Assembly (NCBI GenBank): GCA_024681175.1
Contig: JAILBI010000172.1
Coordinates: 1 to 9,451, forward strand
DNA: 9,451 bases
Direction: 5' to 3'
DNA from: Acholeplasmatales bacterium
Lineage (GTDB): Bacteria > Bacillota_I > Bacilli_A > Acholeplasmatales > Anaeroplasmataceae
The notes beneath the pieces are model-generated. The model had not been told where the DNA came from. It did no database searches and saw only the letters and a program-made list of their open reading frames with translations. Below are positions 1 through 7,792 of this stretch, piece after piece; the first letter of the stretch is position 1; each line of letters begins with the position of its first letter. Both the position numbers and the translations under genes were made by a program.

Positions 1-45
1 ATTTAAAATATTTAATATTTCACTTCTAAAATCACGTTCTTCCAT
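1..45 (-). CDS. 5' end of an unidentified protein (15 codons visible)
   Basis: Only the N-terminus is present, reading MEERDFRSEILNILN before the window edge. The start is well supported: an AGGAGG Shine-Dalgarno sequence (complement of 53-58) lies 7 nt before the ATG at 45, and a TATAAT -10 box lies further upstream (complement of 79-84). The fragment is charged and probably begins a helix, but it is too short to assign to a family, and I do not recognise it. It is transcribed away from the tRNA-Arg gene. The call that this is a real gene rests on the promoter and ribosome binding site, not on its protein sequence. Confidence 0.7.
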   Translation of the reverse strand, partial: MEERDFRSEILNILN

Positions 46-78
46 GTTGTAACCTCCTATGCATAAAAATACATTTTT

Positions 79-109
79 ATTATATCACTATTGTTAGGTA
101 AAGTAACAA
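79..109 (-). promoter_or_regulatory. Promoter of the unidentified gene, with a 6-bp inverted repeat at the -35 region
   Basis: On the minus strand a perfect TATAAT -10 (79-84) is preceded by TTGTTA (104-109) at 19 nt, or by TTACTT at 16 nt. The inverted repeat TTGTTA-N7-TAACAA occupies 91-109, filling the -35 region and part of the spacer. That placement would suit a repressor operator, which is inference. Confidence 0.55.
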
Positions 110-154
110 TTTATTTTTATAAAATGTTTTCTTTAAAAACTGATTAATTTGTCC

Positions 155-183
155 TTGAAAAGAGAACATAAATAATATATAAT
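155..183 (+). promoter_or_regulatory. Sigma-A type promoter of tRNA-Arg
   Basis: TTGAAA (155-160) and TATAAT (178-183) are separated by exactly 17 nt and lie 19 nt before the mature tRNA 5' end. This is a near-consensus housekeeping promoter, as expected for a stable RNA gene. Confidence 0.85.
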
Positions 184-202
184 AAGCAAGTGTCAAGTAA
201 AT

Positions 203-279
<77 letters not shown>

Positions 280-284
280 GTTTT

Positions 285-317
285 AAAAAATCACAACAAT
301 GTCGTTGTGATTTTTTT
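285..317 (+). terminator. Rho-independent terminator of tRNA-Arg
   Basis: The stem TCACAAC (291-297) pairs with GTTGTGA (304-310) around a 6-nt loop. It is extended by an A-run (285-290) pairing with a run of seven T (311-317). It starts 5 nt after the tRNA CCA end. Confidence 0.9.
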
Positions 318-343
318 ATTTATATCTTTAATTTATAAGAATG

Positions 344-369
344 AAAAGGACTGAATAAACAGTCCTTTT
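344..369 (-). terminator. Probable terminator of the pectinesterase gene, possibly bidirectional
   Basis: A perfect 10-bp stem AAAAGGACTG/CAGTCCTTTT closes a 6-nt loop and lies 5 nt beyond the pectinesterase stop codon. The T-tract is only the four T within the stem, on either strand. It could work weakly in both directions and back up the tRNA terminator. Confidence 0.7.
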
Positions 370-374
370 AATCA

Positions 375-3300
375 TTATTGCACCTTTGAAATAGAAATAC
401 TGTAAATAGAAGCAGTTGATGTAGCAACAAGCTCAACATATTTCTTTGTGAAATCTTCTTGAGTAAGTGTATATGTATATAGATCATCTACTTCTGCACC
501 ATTTACTGTGTAATTAGATTGACCTGGACATGCAACAATTGTTAAAACACTTCCAACACCAAGTGATGATGTAAATGAAATTTTTACATTTGTGCCTGAA
601 TCAATTTGAGCATAATTTCCTGCATCATTTTTCACAATTGCAAATTTACCTTCTGTAGCATCAACATTTAATTTATATTTAGAACCATAATTACAATTGA
701 TAGTTCCACTACTTCCTTCAAAATTAACATTTTCAAGTGTTGTAGGGAAATTATTTTTGAAATCCCACATTGCATCATAAGATACTTTTGCATAAATTAA
801 TGGATCATTTTCTTTCTCACCATTTCCACGTTCAATTGTCCAAATACCTGTTTGCGCTAATCTATACTTAAATGTATGCATTCCATCACTATATGTGTGT
901 GATAATAATTCAGCCTTATTATTTGCATCAATGTATGCAGTTGGTACATAAGTACTGCTTTCACTTCCAACAGTAATTAATGTTAATACTGCAGAACCCT
1001 TAATTGTTGGAATTTGTAATGAACCTTTAGAATTAAGCTTCATACCATAGCTTGTTGTAATTGTACTTGAAATACCTGTAAATGAATAACTTGTTCCAAT
1101 TGATTTAGATTCACAAATACCTGGTACCTCAAAATAGCTAATATTATAAGCGTTTTGTTCTACTTGTAGACCTGAATCTTTTGTAAACCATTCTGCTTCA
1201 TTCCATGTAGGATTTGTTGGTTTACATGTGATTGTTTGAGTAACACCACTTCCATCACAAGCAGTTGCTGTAAATGTAACTGTTCCTGATTTAATGAATG
1301 TGATTTTACCTGTATATTCATCAATTGTACCAACTTCTGGTTCAGATGATGACCATTTAACTGTCTTATTTGTTGCATCGGCATTAGTTATTGAAGTAGA
1401 TAAATTTATTTCTAATCCGACATAATCTTTACTGAAACTCTTAGAAACTGTAATTCCTTCAACCTTCTTTTCGACAATAGATGAATCAGTTGTTACAACA
1501 ACCTTTGTTAAATATGTAGTTGCATTTGCTGTAAGAACTACTTCTTTTGCATTTTCATTAAATACAATGTATGTGTTTAAAACTTGGGAATTAGTATTGC
1601 CATTATTGAATGTCATTATAGACTCGCCTTGGCCTTCTTCAGTTACTGTTAAAGAGCCTTCGTAATAGCCATATACTTCCACATAGCATTTTCCTGATAC
1701 AGGAATAGTCATTGTAGCATTCTTTGAACCAACATAATGCTTATTTCCATCATTATCTTGGAATGTAAATCCATCGCACATTGATGTGTAATCAACTGAA
1801 CCATCAAAAATATAAGATGTTGTTTCACCAACAACTTCACCTTCTGCAACAGTTGATGATGTATCTTCATCAACTAAGAATCCGCATTCAGCAATTAATG
1901 CGTCAATATCCCATTCGTTTGCATAATCTTTTTCATATTTTAATTTACCAACGTTATATAATCTATTGAAAATAGATCTACGTCCATTATATTCATTTGC
2001 TACCTTTTCAGCACTTAAAATATCATTTGAACCAGTATAATTAAATGAATCAGCTGTCGCTCTATCCATCTTCCAACCTACATCTGTTCTATCAAATTCA
2101 GATGGAATTGGATTACCACTCCAAGGATTTTGAACATCACTAACCTGTGTATTGATATATGCTACCTGGTTATAATATCCGCTTGGCCATGGAGTACGAG
2201 CAAGGAATGTGCTTTGACCTTTAGTTCTTGCATCATCAGATTCATGAACAGTTGAATTATAAATAACTAAACCTTTATTAATCTTATTAGTAATATCCAT
2301 TCTTGGAGCTGTACAATATGATGTATGTGTGCTTGTTTCTTCATCATAAACTGAAACAATTTCACATTTTTCATATAATGCTACCTTACCAGAAGTTTCC
2401 ATCCATAAGAAATCTGTATCACCTTCAATATAACAGCCATAGAACCAAGCTTTTGCAACAGTTCTTAATGTATCTTGGTGAGATTTAAATGAACAGTTGT
2501 AGCATGCAACATTACCTGTTCCACCTGTACCTAATACTTCTGCTTGTGTAGAACCATCAAGGCCTGCTGCTGTAGCTGCTGCACGACCCCAAGTGCTAAT
2601 TAAGGTAATATTTTCTAAAATTACATTCCCAGAACCATAGAAAGACATTAAATTACGAGTTCTAGATTGAGTCATATCACTACCCTTACCAATGATTACA
2701 ACATCAGAACCATATTTAGTATCTGAATTACCTTTAATTCTTACTGTTGCAGTACCATGATAAGCAAGTCCATCCTCATGATATTCACCCTTTGGAATTG
2801 TAATTGTATATGTGCTTGTATCACCAGATGTTGGAATTGCTTCTAATGCAGCTTTAATAGTTGCATATTCAACACCATTCATTTTAATAACTGTATCCTT
2901 TGATACTTTAGAATATTTAGCATATAAAGTAGTTGATTTTTTAACGATGTCATTTTCGAAATCAAATGCTACAGTTAAAGCTTCATCCTTACACCAGCAC
3001 ATAAATTTATATGAATAATTTTCATCATCTACAAGTTTAGGATCAGTTTCAGGCTTTGTAACCTTTCCATCTTGACCTACTTCAAAATCAGGATATGTAG
3101 TAGTTGATCCATTAGAATTAAATGAAACAAATACATTCTCAATTACTTCTGATGTAGTTGTTGATGTTTGTGTACTTGTTGAAGTAGTAACATCACCTTG
3201 AGATGAAGTTGTAGAAATAACTCCGCCACCTTGTGATGTAGTTGTAGAAATAACTCCACCACCTTGTGATGTAGTTGTACTAGTATCTGTATTTGTAGAA

Positions 3301-3440
3301 GTTGATGTATCAGATGATGTATTAATAACATCACTAGTTACATCTTTTTTATCATCATTATTCTTTTCGCCACATGACGCAAGTGTTACTGCAGCTAAGC
3401 CAAGGCCTAAAAGGCTAAAAATAATTTTTTTCTTTTTCAT
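375..3440 (-). CDS. Multidomain surface lipoprotein with pectinesterase (CE8) domain
   Basis: Pectinesterases hydrolyse methyl esters of galacturonan. Residues 1-23 form a lipoprotein signal peptide (KKKK, hydrophobic core, lipobox LASC, lipidated Cys23), so the enzyme is probably anchored outside the membrane. Residues 35-100 are a Ser/Thr-rich linker. Residues 102-178 resemble an InlB/Listeria-Bacteroides repeat, ending TTLYAKYSK. The CE8 beta-helix spans about 182-525. It keeps Gln299, QDTL (Gln322, Asp323), DTDFLW (catalytic Asp343) and an LARTPW motif (Arg415, Trp418). Residues 540-650 are an unclassified beta-rich module, 658-740 a Big_2-like Ig fold, and 750-890 and 891-1021 are further beta-rich modules, plausibly carbohydrate-binding. 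AAGGAG lies 6 nt before the ATG. A cre-like site suggests catabolite repression. CE8 assignment is strong; functions of the accessory modules are inference. Confidence 0.9.
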   Translation of the reverse strand: MKKKKIIFSLLGLGLAAVTLASCGEKNNDDKKDVTSDVINTSSDTSTSTNTDTSTTTSQGGGVISTTTSQGGGVISTTSSQGDVTTSTSTQTSTTTSEVIENVFVSFNSNGSTTTYPDFEVGQDGKVTKPETDPKLVDDENYSYKFMCWCKDEALTVAFDFENDIVKKSTTLYAKYSKVSKDTVIKMNGVEYATIKAALEAIPTSGDTSTYTITIPKGEYHEDGLAYHGTATVRIKGNSDTKYGSDVVIIGKGSDMTQSRTRNLMSFYGSGNVILENITLISTWGRAAATAAGLDGSTQAEVLGTGGTGNVACYNCSFKSHQDTLRTVAKAWFYGCYIEGDTDFLWMETSGKVALYEKCEIVSVYDEETSTHTSYCTAPRMDITNKINKGLVIYNSTVHESDDARTKGQSTFLARTPWPSGYYNQVAYINTQVSDVQNPWSGNPIPSEFDRTDVGWKMDRATADSFNYTGSNDILSAEKVANEYNGRRSIFNRLYNVGKLKYEKDYANEWDIDALIAECGFLVDEDTSSTVAEGEVVGETTSYIFDGSVDYTSMCDGFTFQDNDGNKHYVGSKNATMTIPVSGKCYVEVYGYYEGSLTVTEEGQGESIMTFNNGNTNSQVLNTYIVFNENAKEVVLTANATTYLTKVVVTTDSSIVEKKVEGITVSKSFSKDYVGLEINLSTSITNADATNKTVKWSSSEPEVGTIDEYTGKITFIKSGTVTFTATACDGSGVTQTITCKPTNPTWNEAEWFTKDSGLQVEQNAYNISYFEVPGICESKSIGTSYSFTGISSTITTSYGMKLNSKGSLQIPTIKGSAVLTLITVGSESSTYVPTAYIDANNKAELLSHTYSDGMHTFKYRLAQTGIWTIERGNGEKENDPLIYAKVSYDAMWDFKNNFPTTLENVNFEGSSGTINCNYGSKYKLNVDATEGKFAIVKNDAGNYAQIDSGTNVKISFTSSLGVGSVLTIVACPGQSNYTVNGAEVDDLYTYTLTQEDFTKKYVELVATSTASIYSISISKVQ
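3194..3280 (-). repeat. 33-bp tandem repeat in the lipoprotein linker (about 2.6 copies)
   Basis: Units at 3194-3226, 3227-3259 and a partial 3260-3280 are nearly identical at DNA level. Each encodes 11 residues of the type SQGGGVISTTT (protein residues about 58-82). Because the unit length is a multiple of three, copy number can change without a frameshift, altering only the length of the linker between the membrane anchor and the catalytic part. Confidence 0.9.
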
Positions 3441-3478
3441 TTCCTTCTCCTTTTATTTATAAAATAAAACTTTATATA

Positions 3479-3507
3479 ATCCTAACATAAAGAAAGCGCT
3501 TTTACAA
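3479..3507 (-). promoter_or_regulatory. Putative promoter of the pectinesterase gene
   Basis: On the minus strand TTGTAA (3502-3507) and TAGGAT (3479-3484) stand 17 nt apart, 38 nt upstream of the ATG. The -10 is imperfect. A neighbouring TATATA (complement of 3473-3478) could be the real -10, but it has no good -35 at the right distance. Confidence 0.45.
3491..3504. promoter_or_regulatory. cre-like site (CcpA operator)
   Basis: AGAAAGCGCTTTTA matches the catabolite-responsive element TGAAAGCGCTTTCA at 12 of 14 positions and contains the perfect palindrome AAAGCGCTTT (3493-3502). It overlaps the -35 box proposed for the pectinesterase promoter, a position at which CcpA would block transcription when preferred sugars are present. 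Control of a polysaccharide-active enzyme in this way is typical of Firmicutes. Binding itself is inference. Confidence 0.65.
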
Positions 3508-3566
3508 CGGCTTAAAATGTAATTGTCGAAGATATGACACACTTAAAAAAATGTTGTCCTAAAAAA

Positions 3567-3597
3567 GAAAAAAATCCTTATCAAATAAGGATTTTTA
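3567..3597 (-). terminator. Rho-independent terminator of the pyr operon
   Basis: A 12-bp perfect stem (3570-3581 with 3585-3596, core ATCCTTAT/ATAAGGAT) has a 3-nt loop. On the minus strand it is followed by a T-rich tract (TTTTTTTCTTTTTT including the stem end). It starts 7 nt after the pyrE stop codon and closes the operon. Confidence 0.92.
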
Positions 3598-3603
3598 TGT
3601 TTA

Positions 3604-4245
3604 TTATAGATTCATCCAAGAAGCATCATCAGGATTTTTTTGGAAAGCTAATACTTTTTTCTTATCTTCTTCTTTAATATAATTTTCTTTTGCTGCAACT
3701 TCAACTAATGTTTCAAAATTAGATAAAGAATGATTTTCACAATTTGCATCCGCAAGCTTCTTTAAGCCTTTTTCTAAACCATAAGTGAAAATTGATACGA
3801 TACCTAAAACATTTGCGCCTTCTTCTCTTAATGCTTCAACAACCTCAAGTGAAGAGCCACCTGTTGAAATTAAATCTTCAATTACAACTACTTTCTTTCC
3901 TTTAGGTGATACACCTTCAATTTTATTTTCTCTTCCATGAGTTTTATTTGAAGAACGAACATAGCCCATAGGTAAGCCTAAAATTTCAGCTGTGATTGCA
4001 GCATGTGCAATACCTGCAGTTGATGTTCCTTCTAAAATTTCTACATCTGGATAATATTTCTTAACTGTTTCAGCTAAGCCATTTTCAATAACCTTTCTTA
4101 CTTCTGGATAAGATAGGGTTAATCTATTATCACAATAAATTGGTGATTTAATTCCAGATGCCCAAGTGAATGGGTCATTTGGTCTTAAAAATACTGCCTT
4201 AATACTTAATAATTCCTTTGCTACTTTTACACTTAATTGTTCCAT
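3604..4245 (-). CDS. pyrE: Orotate phosphoribosyltransferase
   Basis: It transfers phosphoribosyl from PRPP to orotate, giving OMP, the fifth step of UMP synthesis, in the cytosol. The 213-residue length is normal for the family. The PRPP-binding motif VVVIEDLISTGGSS is at residues 119-132. The catalytic flexible loop with KTHGRENKIEG is at 101-111, and GTSTAGIA (73-80) is the conserved phosphate/orotate-site loop. An in-frame ATG eight codons upstream (4269) would give 221 residues. I prefer the ATG at 4245 because AAAGGAG lies between the two ATGs and because this start forms a TAATG junction with the pyrF stop, like other junctions here. It is the last gene of the operon. Identity is near certain; the start is likely. 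Confidence 0.96.
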   Translation of the reverse strand: MEQLSVKVAKELLSIKAVFLRPNDPFTWASGIKSPIYCDNRLTLSYPEVRKVIENGLAETVKKYYPDVEILEGTSTAGIAHAAITAEILGLPMGYVRSSNKTHGRENKIEGVSPKGKKVVVIEDLISTGGSSLEVVEALREEGANVLGIVSIFTYGLEKGLKKLADANCENHSLSNFETLVEVAAKENYIKEEDKKKVLAFQKNPDDASWMNL

Positions 4246-4943
4246 TATTCTACAAACTCCTTTACACATCTCTTATATGCTGCAACTGGATCTTCTGCCT
4301 TAGTAATAGATCTTCCTACTACGATATATGATGCACCTAATTCTTTTGCATATGCAGGTGTTGCAACTCTCTTTTGATCATCTTTAGAATCACCAGCTAA
4401 TCTAATACCAGGTGTAACTGACATGAAGCCAATTTCTTTAATGATTGAAGCTTCAAGTGCTGAACATACAACACCATCAAGACCTGCTTCTTTTGCATTT
4501 AAAGCATATTTTCTTACAACATCAGCTGAAGATTTTGTATTATCAACTAATAATTCATTATGTAATACATCATCATTAATAGATGTTAATACTGTTACGG
4601 CAATTAATTTAGTCTTTTTACCAGTTTCAGTCATATTAAGACCTTCTCTTGCAGCCTTCATCATTTCAATACCACCTTCAGCATGAACATTAGTGATATC
4701 TACACCTAAAGAGCCTAATTTTTCCATTGCTGACTTAACAGTATTAGGAATATCATGAGCCTTTAAATCTAAGAAAATTCTAAAGCCTTGCTTTTTTAAT
4801 TCTCTTACAAGCTCAGGTCCTTCCTTAAAATACATTTCCATACCAACCTTTAAATATGGATTCATTCCCTTAAATGGCTTTAAAAATTCAAATAATTCTT
4901 CTTTTGATTTGAAATCACAAGCAATAATTACGTCTCTTTCCAT
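4245..4943 (-). CDS. pyrF: Orotidine 5'-phosphate decarboxylase
   Basis: It decarboxylates OMP to UMP, the final step of the pathway. The chain is 232 residues from the chosen start. The catalytic Lys/Asp signature is visible as FLDLKAHDIPNTV (about residues 57-69). The N-terminal strand VIIACDF holds the substrate-binding Asp, and the C-terminal phosphate-binding part reads TPGIRL and VVGRSIT, all typical of the short bacterial PyrF group. A GTG three codons upstream (4952) is possible. The ATG at 4943 is favoured because AGGAAGG sits 8 nt before it and overlaps that GTG. Its ATG shares one base with the pyrD stop (TAATG), and its own stop shares one base with the pyrE start, so coupled translation with both neighbours is probable. 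Confidence 0.96.
   Translation of the reverse strand: MERDVIIACDFKSKEELFEFLKPFKGMNPYLKVGMEMYFKEGPELVRELKKQGFRIFLDLKAHDIPNTVKSAMEKLGSLGVDITNVHAEGGIEMMKAAREGLNMTETGKKTKLIAVTVLTSINDDVLHNELLVDNTKSSADVVRKYALNAKEAGLDGVVCSALEASIIKEIGFMSVTPGIRLAGDSKDDQKRVATPAYAKELGASYIVVGRSITKAEDPVAAYKRCVKEFVE
4257..4263 (-). promoter_or_regulatory. Ribosome binding site that decides the pyrE start
   Basis: AAAGGAG on the minus strand ends 11 nt before the ATG at 4245. It lies inside the coding part that the alternative upstream ATG (4269) would add, so it supports the shorter PyrE. The spacing is slightly long, consistent with re-initiation after pyrF. Confidence 0.6.
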
Positions 4944-5851
4944 TATTTGCACCTTCCTATTATATCTTCTAAATTTTCTATATTATATTCTTTCATAACC
5001 TTAGGTAAATCTTCAATGATTTTTTTACATGCACATGGATCTACTAAATTTTCTGCACCAATCATTACAAGTGATGCACCTGCATACATCATTTCTAATA
5101 CTTGATATGCATTAGATACACCACCCATACCAATAACTGGTACATTTACAGCATGTGATACCTCATAAACCATTCTTAAGGCAATTGGATATATACCAGG
5201 TCCTGAATAGCCACCCTTTGTTACTGCAATAATAGGTCTTCCTGTTTTAAGATCTATTCTCATACCAACAAATGTATTAACTAAGCTTATTGCATCAGCT
5301 CCTGCTTCAACAACACATTTAGCCATTGATACAATATCAGTAACATTTGGAGATAATTTAACAATTAAAGGCTTTTTACAAACCTTTTTAACCTCTTTAA
5401 CTAAATTTGATGCAACATTAGGATCTGTTCCAAATGCCATACCACCACCCTTAACATTAGGGCATGAAATATTTAATTCTATTGCAAATACTTCATCTAC
5501 ATCATTAAATTTAGCTACTGTGTTGACATAATCTGATACACTATGTCCACCAACATTGGCGATAACCTTATCCTTATATATTTTTTTAAGCTTAGGTATT
5601 TCTTCAGAAATAACCTTATCAACACCAGGATTTTGTAATCCAATTGAATTAATTAATCCAGAAGGGCATTCAGCAATTCTTGGTAAAGGATTACCATATC
5701 TTGGCTCAATTGTTGTACCCTTAAGTGAGATAGAGCCTAAAATATTAATATCATATATATCTTGAAATTCATAACCAAATCCGAATGTTCCTGAAGCAGG
5801 AATTATTGGATTTTTTAATGTGTGACCTAAAAATTTAATATCTAATTTCAT
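4943..5851 (-). CDS. pyrD: Dihydroorotate dehydrogenase, class 1B catalytic subunit
   Basis: It oxidises dihydroorotate to orotate on FMN. Class 1B enzymes work as a heterotetramer with PyrK and use NAD as final acceptor. The 302-residue chain starts without a membrane segment, unlike class 2. Visible motifs are SLKG with Lys44, NSIGLQNPGV (68-77), NISCPNVKGGG with the catalytic base Cys130 that marks class 1B, Lys165 in VKLSPN, and the FMN-phosphate region GMGGVSNAYQ (241-250). The start ATG forms a 4-nt ATGA overlap with the pyrK stop, and AGGTGA lies 7 nt upstream of it. The adjoining pyrK gene supports the class 1B assignment independently. Confidence 0.97.
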   Translation of the reverse strand: MKLDIKFLGHTLKNPIIPASGTFGFGYEFQDIYDINILGSISLKGTTIEPRYGNPLPRIAECPSGLINSIGLQNPGVDKVISEEIPKLKKIYKDKVIANVGGHSVSDYVNTVAKFNDVDEVFAIELNISCPNVKGGGMAFGTDPNVASNLVKEVKKVCKKPLIVKLSPNVTDIVSMAKCVVEAGADAISLVNTFVGMRIDLKTGRPIIAVTKGGYSGPGIYPIALRMVYEVSHAVNVPVIGMGGVSNAYQVLEMMYAGASLVMIGAENLVDPCACKKIIEDLPKVMKEYNIENLEDIIGRCK

Positions 5852-6576
5852 TCAAAGATCACCTCACTTGCTAAGAATGTAGGACCATCCTTACATACAC
5901 GCTTAGGTCCTTTTGTAGTCATTATTGAACAACCCATACAAGCACCAAAGCCACAACCCATTCTTGCTTCTAATGACACATAACCATTATTATCATATTT
6001 AGCATAATTTTTAAGCATAATTAATGGTCCACAGGCATAATAAATATTTGTATCTAAATCTAATGTTTTACGATATTCTAAAACATTACCTTTAAATCCC
6101 TTTGAGCCATCATCTGTACAAACATATACATCACAAAGCTTTTCAAGCTCATTTAATAATACAATATCATCTTCATTTCTAGAACCATATATGAGCTTTG
6201 GTCTAATACCAAGCTCATTATATTCTTTTGCTAAAATGAAGAAAGGTGATATACCAATTCCTCCCGCAATAAATAAAGGCTTTTTATCCTTATATGCTTT
6301 AAATGGAGTACCAAGATCAACTAATGCATCTAAAACCATACCAGGCTTATATGATGCCATATCAGCTGTACCATGTCCTAATATTTTATAAATAATTTGA
6401 ACATATTCATCTGTATAATCACTTACTGAAAAAGGTCTTTTTAAATAATAACCAGGTAATGTTAAATTTATAAATTCACCATAGCTTTTAATCTTTTGAT
6501 CAGGCTTAAGACGCATTTTATAAATACTTTTACCTACTTTTTCATTTGAAATGATTTCTAATTTACAATTAATCAT
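5848..6576 (-). CDS. pyrK: Dihydroorotate dehydrogenase electron transfer subunit
   Basis: PyrK carries FAD and a [2Fe-2S] cluster and passes electrons from PyrD's FMN to NAD. The 242-residue chain shows the ferredoxin-reductase layout: FAD-binding RPFSVS at 47-52, the nucleotide loop GGIGISP at 105-111, and CGP at 182-184. Near the C-terminus are the cluster ligands Cys208, Cys213, Cys216 and Cys228 (C-x4-C-x2-C-x11-C). All four ligands are present. The gene starts inside the last codons of pyrC (8-nt overlap) with GAGGA 8 nt upstream of its ATG. The stop is TGA, overlapping the pyrD ATG, which shows that the standard genetic code applies. Confidence 0.96.
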   Translation of the reverse strand: MINCKLEIISNEKVGKSIYKMRLKPDQKIKSYGEFINLTLPGYYLKRPFSVSDYTDEYVQIIYKILGHGTADMASYKPGMVLDALVDLGTPFKAYKDKKPLFIAGGIGISPFFILAKEYNELGIRPKLIYGSRNEDDIVLLNELEKLCDVYVCTDDGSKGFKGNVLEYRKTLDLDTNIYYACGPLIMLKNYAKYDNNGYVSLEARMGCGFGACMGCSIMTTKGPKRVCKDGPTFLASEVIFE

Positions 6577-7792
6577 TATTTAAATCCTCGTATACTATCT
6601 TACCTTCATAAATAGTAAGATGATTATATCCATAATAAGTTGTTCCTACATAAGGACTATTATGAGATTTTGATAATATTTCTTCCTTAGTATATGTATG
6701 AGGATTATCAATATCTAATAATGCAATATTAGCCTTTGAGCCTTCATAAATACCATATTTAGGAATATTAAATATTTTTTGAGCATTTCTTACAAATAAA
6801 TCTAAAAATCTTTCATAAGAAATTAGATTAGTTTTAACAAATTCTGTATATATTATAGGAAGAGCATTTTCAATTCCAATAATACCATTTGGACATTTAT
6901 TATATTCTCTTGATTTTTCTTCATCAGAATGTGGAGCATGATCTGTTGCAACAACATCAATTGTTCCATCAATTAAGCCTTTTCTTACCATTTCAACATC
7001 ATGGCGTGATCTAAGTGGTGGAGCCATTTTATAATTTGGAGTTGTTGCATAAGATTCATCAAATATTAAATGATGTGGTGCAACCTCACATGTAATATTT
7101 GTAAATCCTTTTTTCTTTGCTTCTCTTACAGCTTCAACACTTTGTTCAGTTGAAACATGGCAGAAATGATATTTACAGCCAATTTCTTGTGCTAAAAGTG
7201 CTTCTCTTTGAATAGCTTCATATTCTCCTTCAGGAACCTTTGATGTTTTTTCAGTTTCTGAATGAGATGATATAACTAAATTATATTTTTTAGCTTTAAT
7301 CATAGCTTCTTTTAATAATTCTAAATTATTTACACCATGACCATCATCAGATATTGCAATAACCTTATCATGCATTAAATCAATATCAGCAAGCTCTAAA
7401 TCCTTTTGTCCCTTAGATAATGACATATAAGGATAGCATTTTATTACTGCATCTTTATCAATAATATCTTGTTCCATTTTTAATGCTTCTAAATTATCAG
7501 GAACAGGATTTAAATTAGCCATAGGCATAACTACAGTATATCCACCCTTAGCTGATGCTTGTGAGCCTGTTTTAATGGTTTCTTTATATTCAAATCCTGG
7601 CTCTCTAAAATGAACATGTACATCAATTGCGCCAGGGATAGCTAGCATATTTTTACAATCAATAATTTTAGCATCCTTATCCTTAACACAAATAATTTCA
7701 TTTATTAATGTAATTTTATCGTCTTCAATTTGAATATTTGTTTTAACTAAATTATTATCTTTAATTATTCTTACATTTTTTAATATAATCAT
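6569..7792 (-). CDS. pyrC: Dihydroorotase, class I
   Basis: It interconverts N-carbamoyl-aspartate and dihydroorotate in the cytosol. The 407-residue chain has class I amidohydrolase features: the metal ligands of DVHVHFREPG (His59, His61), the substrate-binding Arg63 next to them, the DDGHG segment with Asp149/Asp150, which in this class takes the bridging position, His177 in SSHSE, His212 in CHVST, and the catalytic Asp284 in ATDHAPH. Length and motifs match the Bacillus-type enzyme rather than the shorter class II enzyme of E. coli. The ATG shares one base with the pyrB stop (TAATG). The upstream GGATGG is a weak ribosome binding site, so expression may depend on ribosomes finishing pyrB. 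Confidence 0.96.
   Translation of the reverse strand: MIILKNVRIIKDNNLVKTNIQIEDDKITLINEIICVKDKDAKIIDCKNMLAIPGAIDVHVHFREPGFEYKETIKTGSQASAKGGYTVVMPMANLNPVPDNLEALKMEQDIIDKDAVIKCYPYMSLSKGQKDLELADIDLMHDKVIAISDDGHGVNNLELLKEAMIKAKKYNLVISSHSETEKTSKVPEGEYEAIQREALLAQEIGCKYHFCHVSTEQSVEAVREAKKKGFTNITCEVAPHHLIFDESYATTPNYKMAPPLRSRHDVEMVRKGLIDGTIDVVATDHAPHSDEEKSREYNKCPNGIIGIENALPIIYTEFVKTNLISYERFLDLFVRNAQKIFNIPKYGIYEGSKANIALLDIDNPHTYTKEEILSKSHNSPYVGTTYYGYNHLTIYEGKIVYEDLNND

Noticed and set aside
46..202. T-box or other riboswitch in the intergenic region beside tRNA-Arg
   Set aside because: No T-box sequence, specifier hairpin or terminator was seen for the minus-strand gene, only a promoter and an inverted repeat.
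1160..1384. Open frame of 74 codons on the minus strand inside the lipoprotein gene
   Set aside because: It lies fully within the 1021-residue gene in another frame, is Gln/Leu-rich as expected from a shifted Thr/Ser-rich sequence, and has no ribosome binding site.
3143..3334. Open frame of 63 codons on the minus strand across the tandem repeat
   Set aside because: It is an out-of-frame reading of the repeat linker, and the repetitive residues are a by-product of the 33-bp unit.
4423..4686. Open frame of 87 codons on the plus strand opposite pyrF
   Set aside because: It is antisense to a well-conserved pyrF, with no start signals and no recognisable motifs. The other plus-strand frames inside pyrD, pyrK and the lipoprotein were rejected on the same grounds.
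5848..5850. TGA read as tryptophan (Mycoplasma-like code), considered because of the extreme AT content
   Set aside because: pyrK ends at TGA at its normal length and in a typical ATGA overlap, and the conserved Trp residues seen are encoded by TGG.
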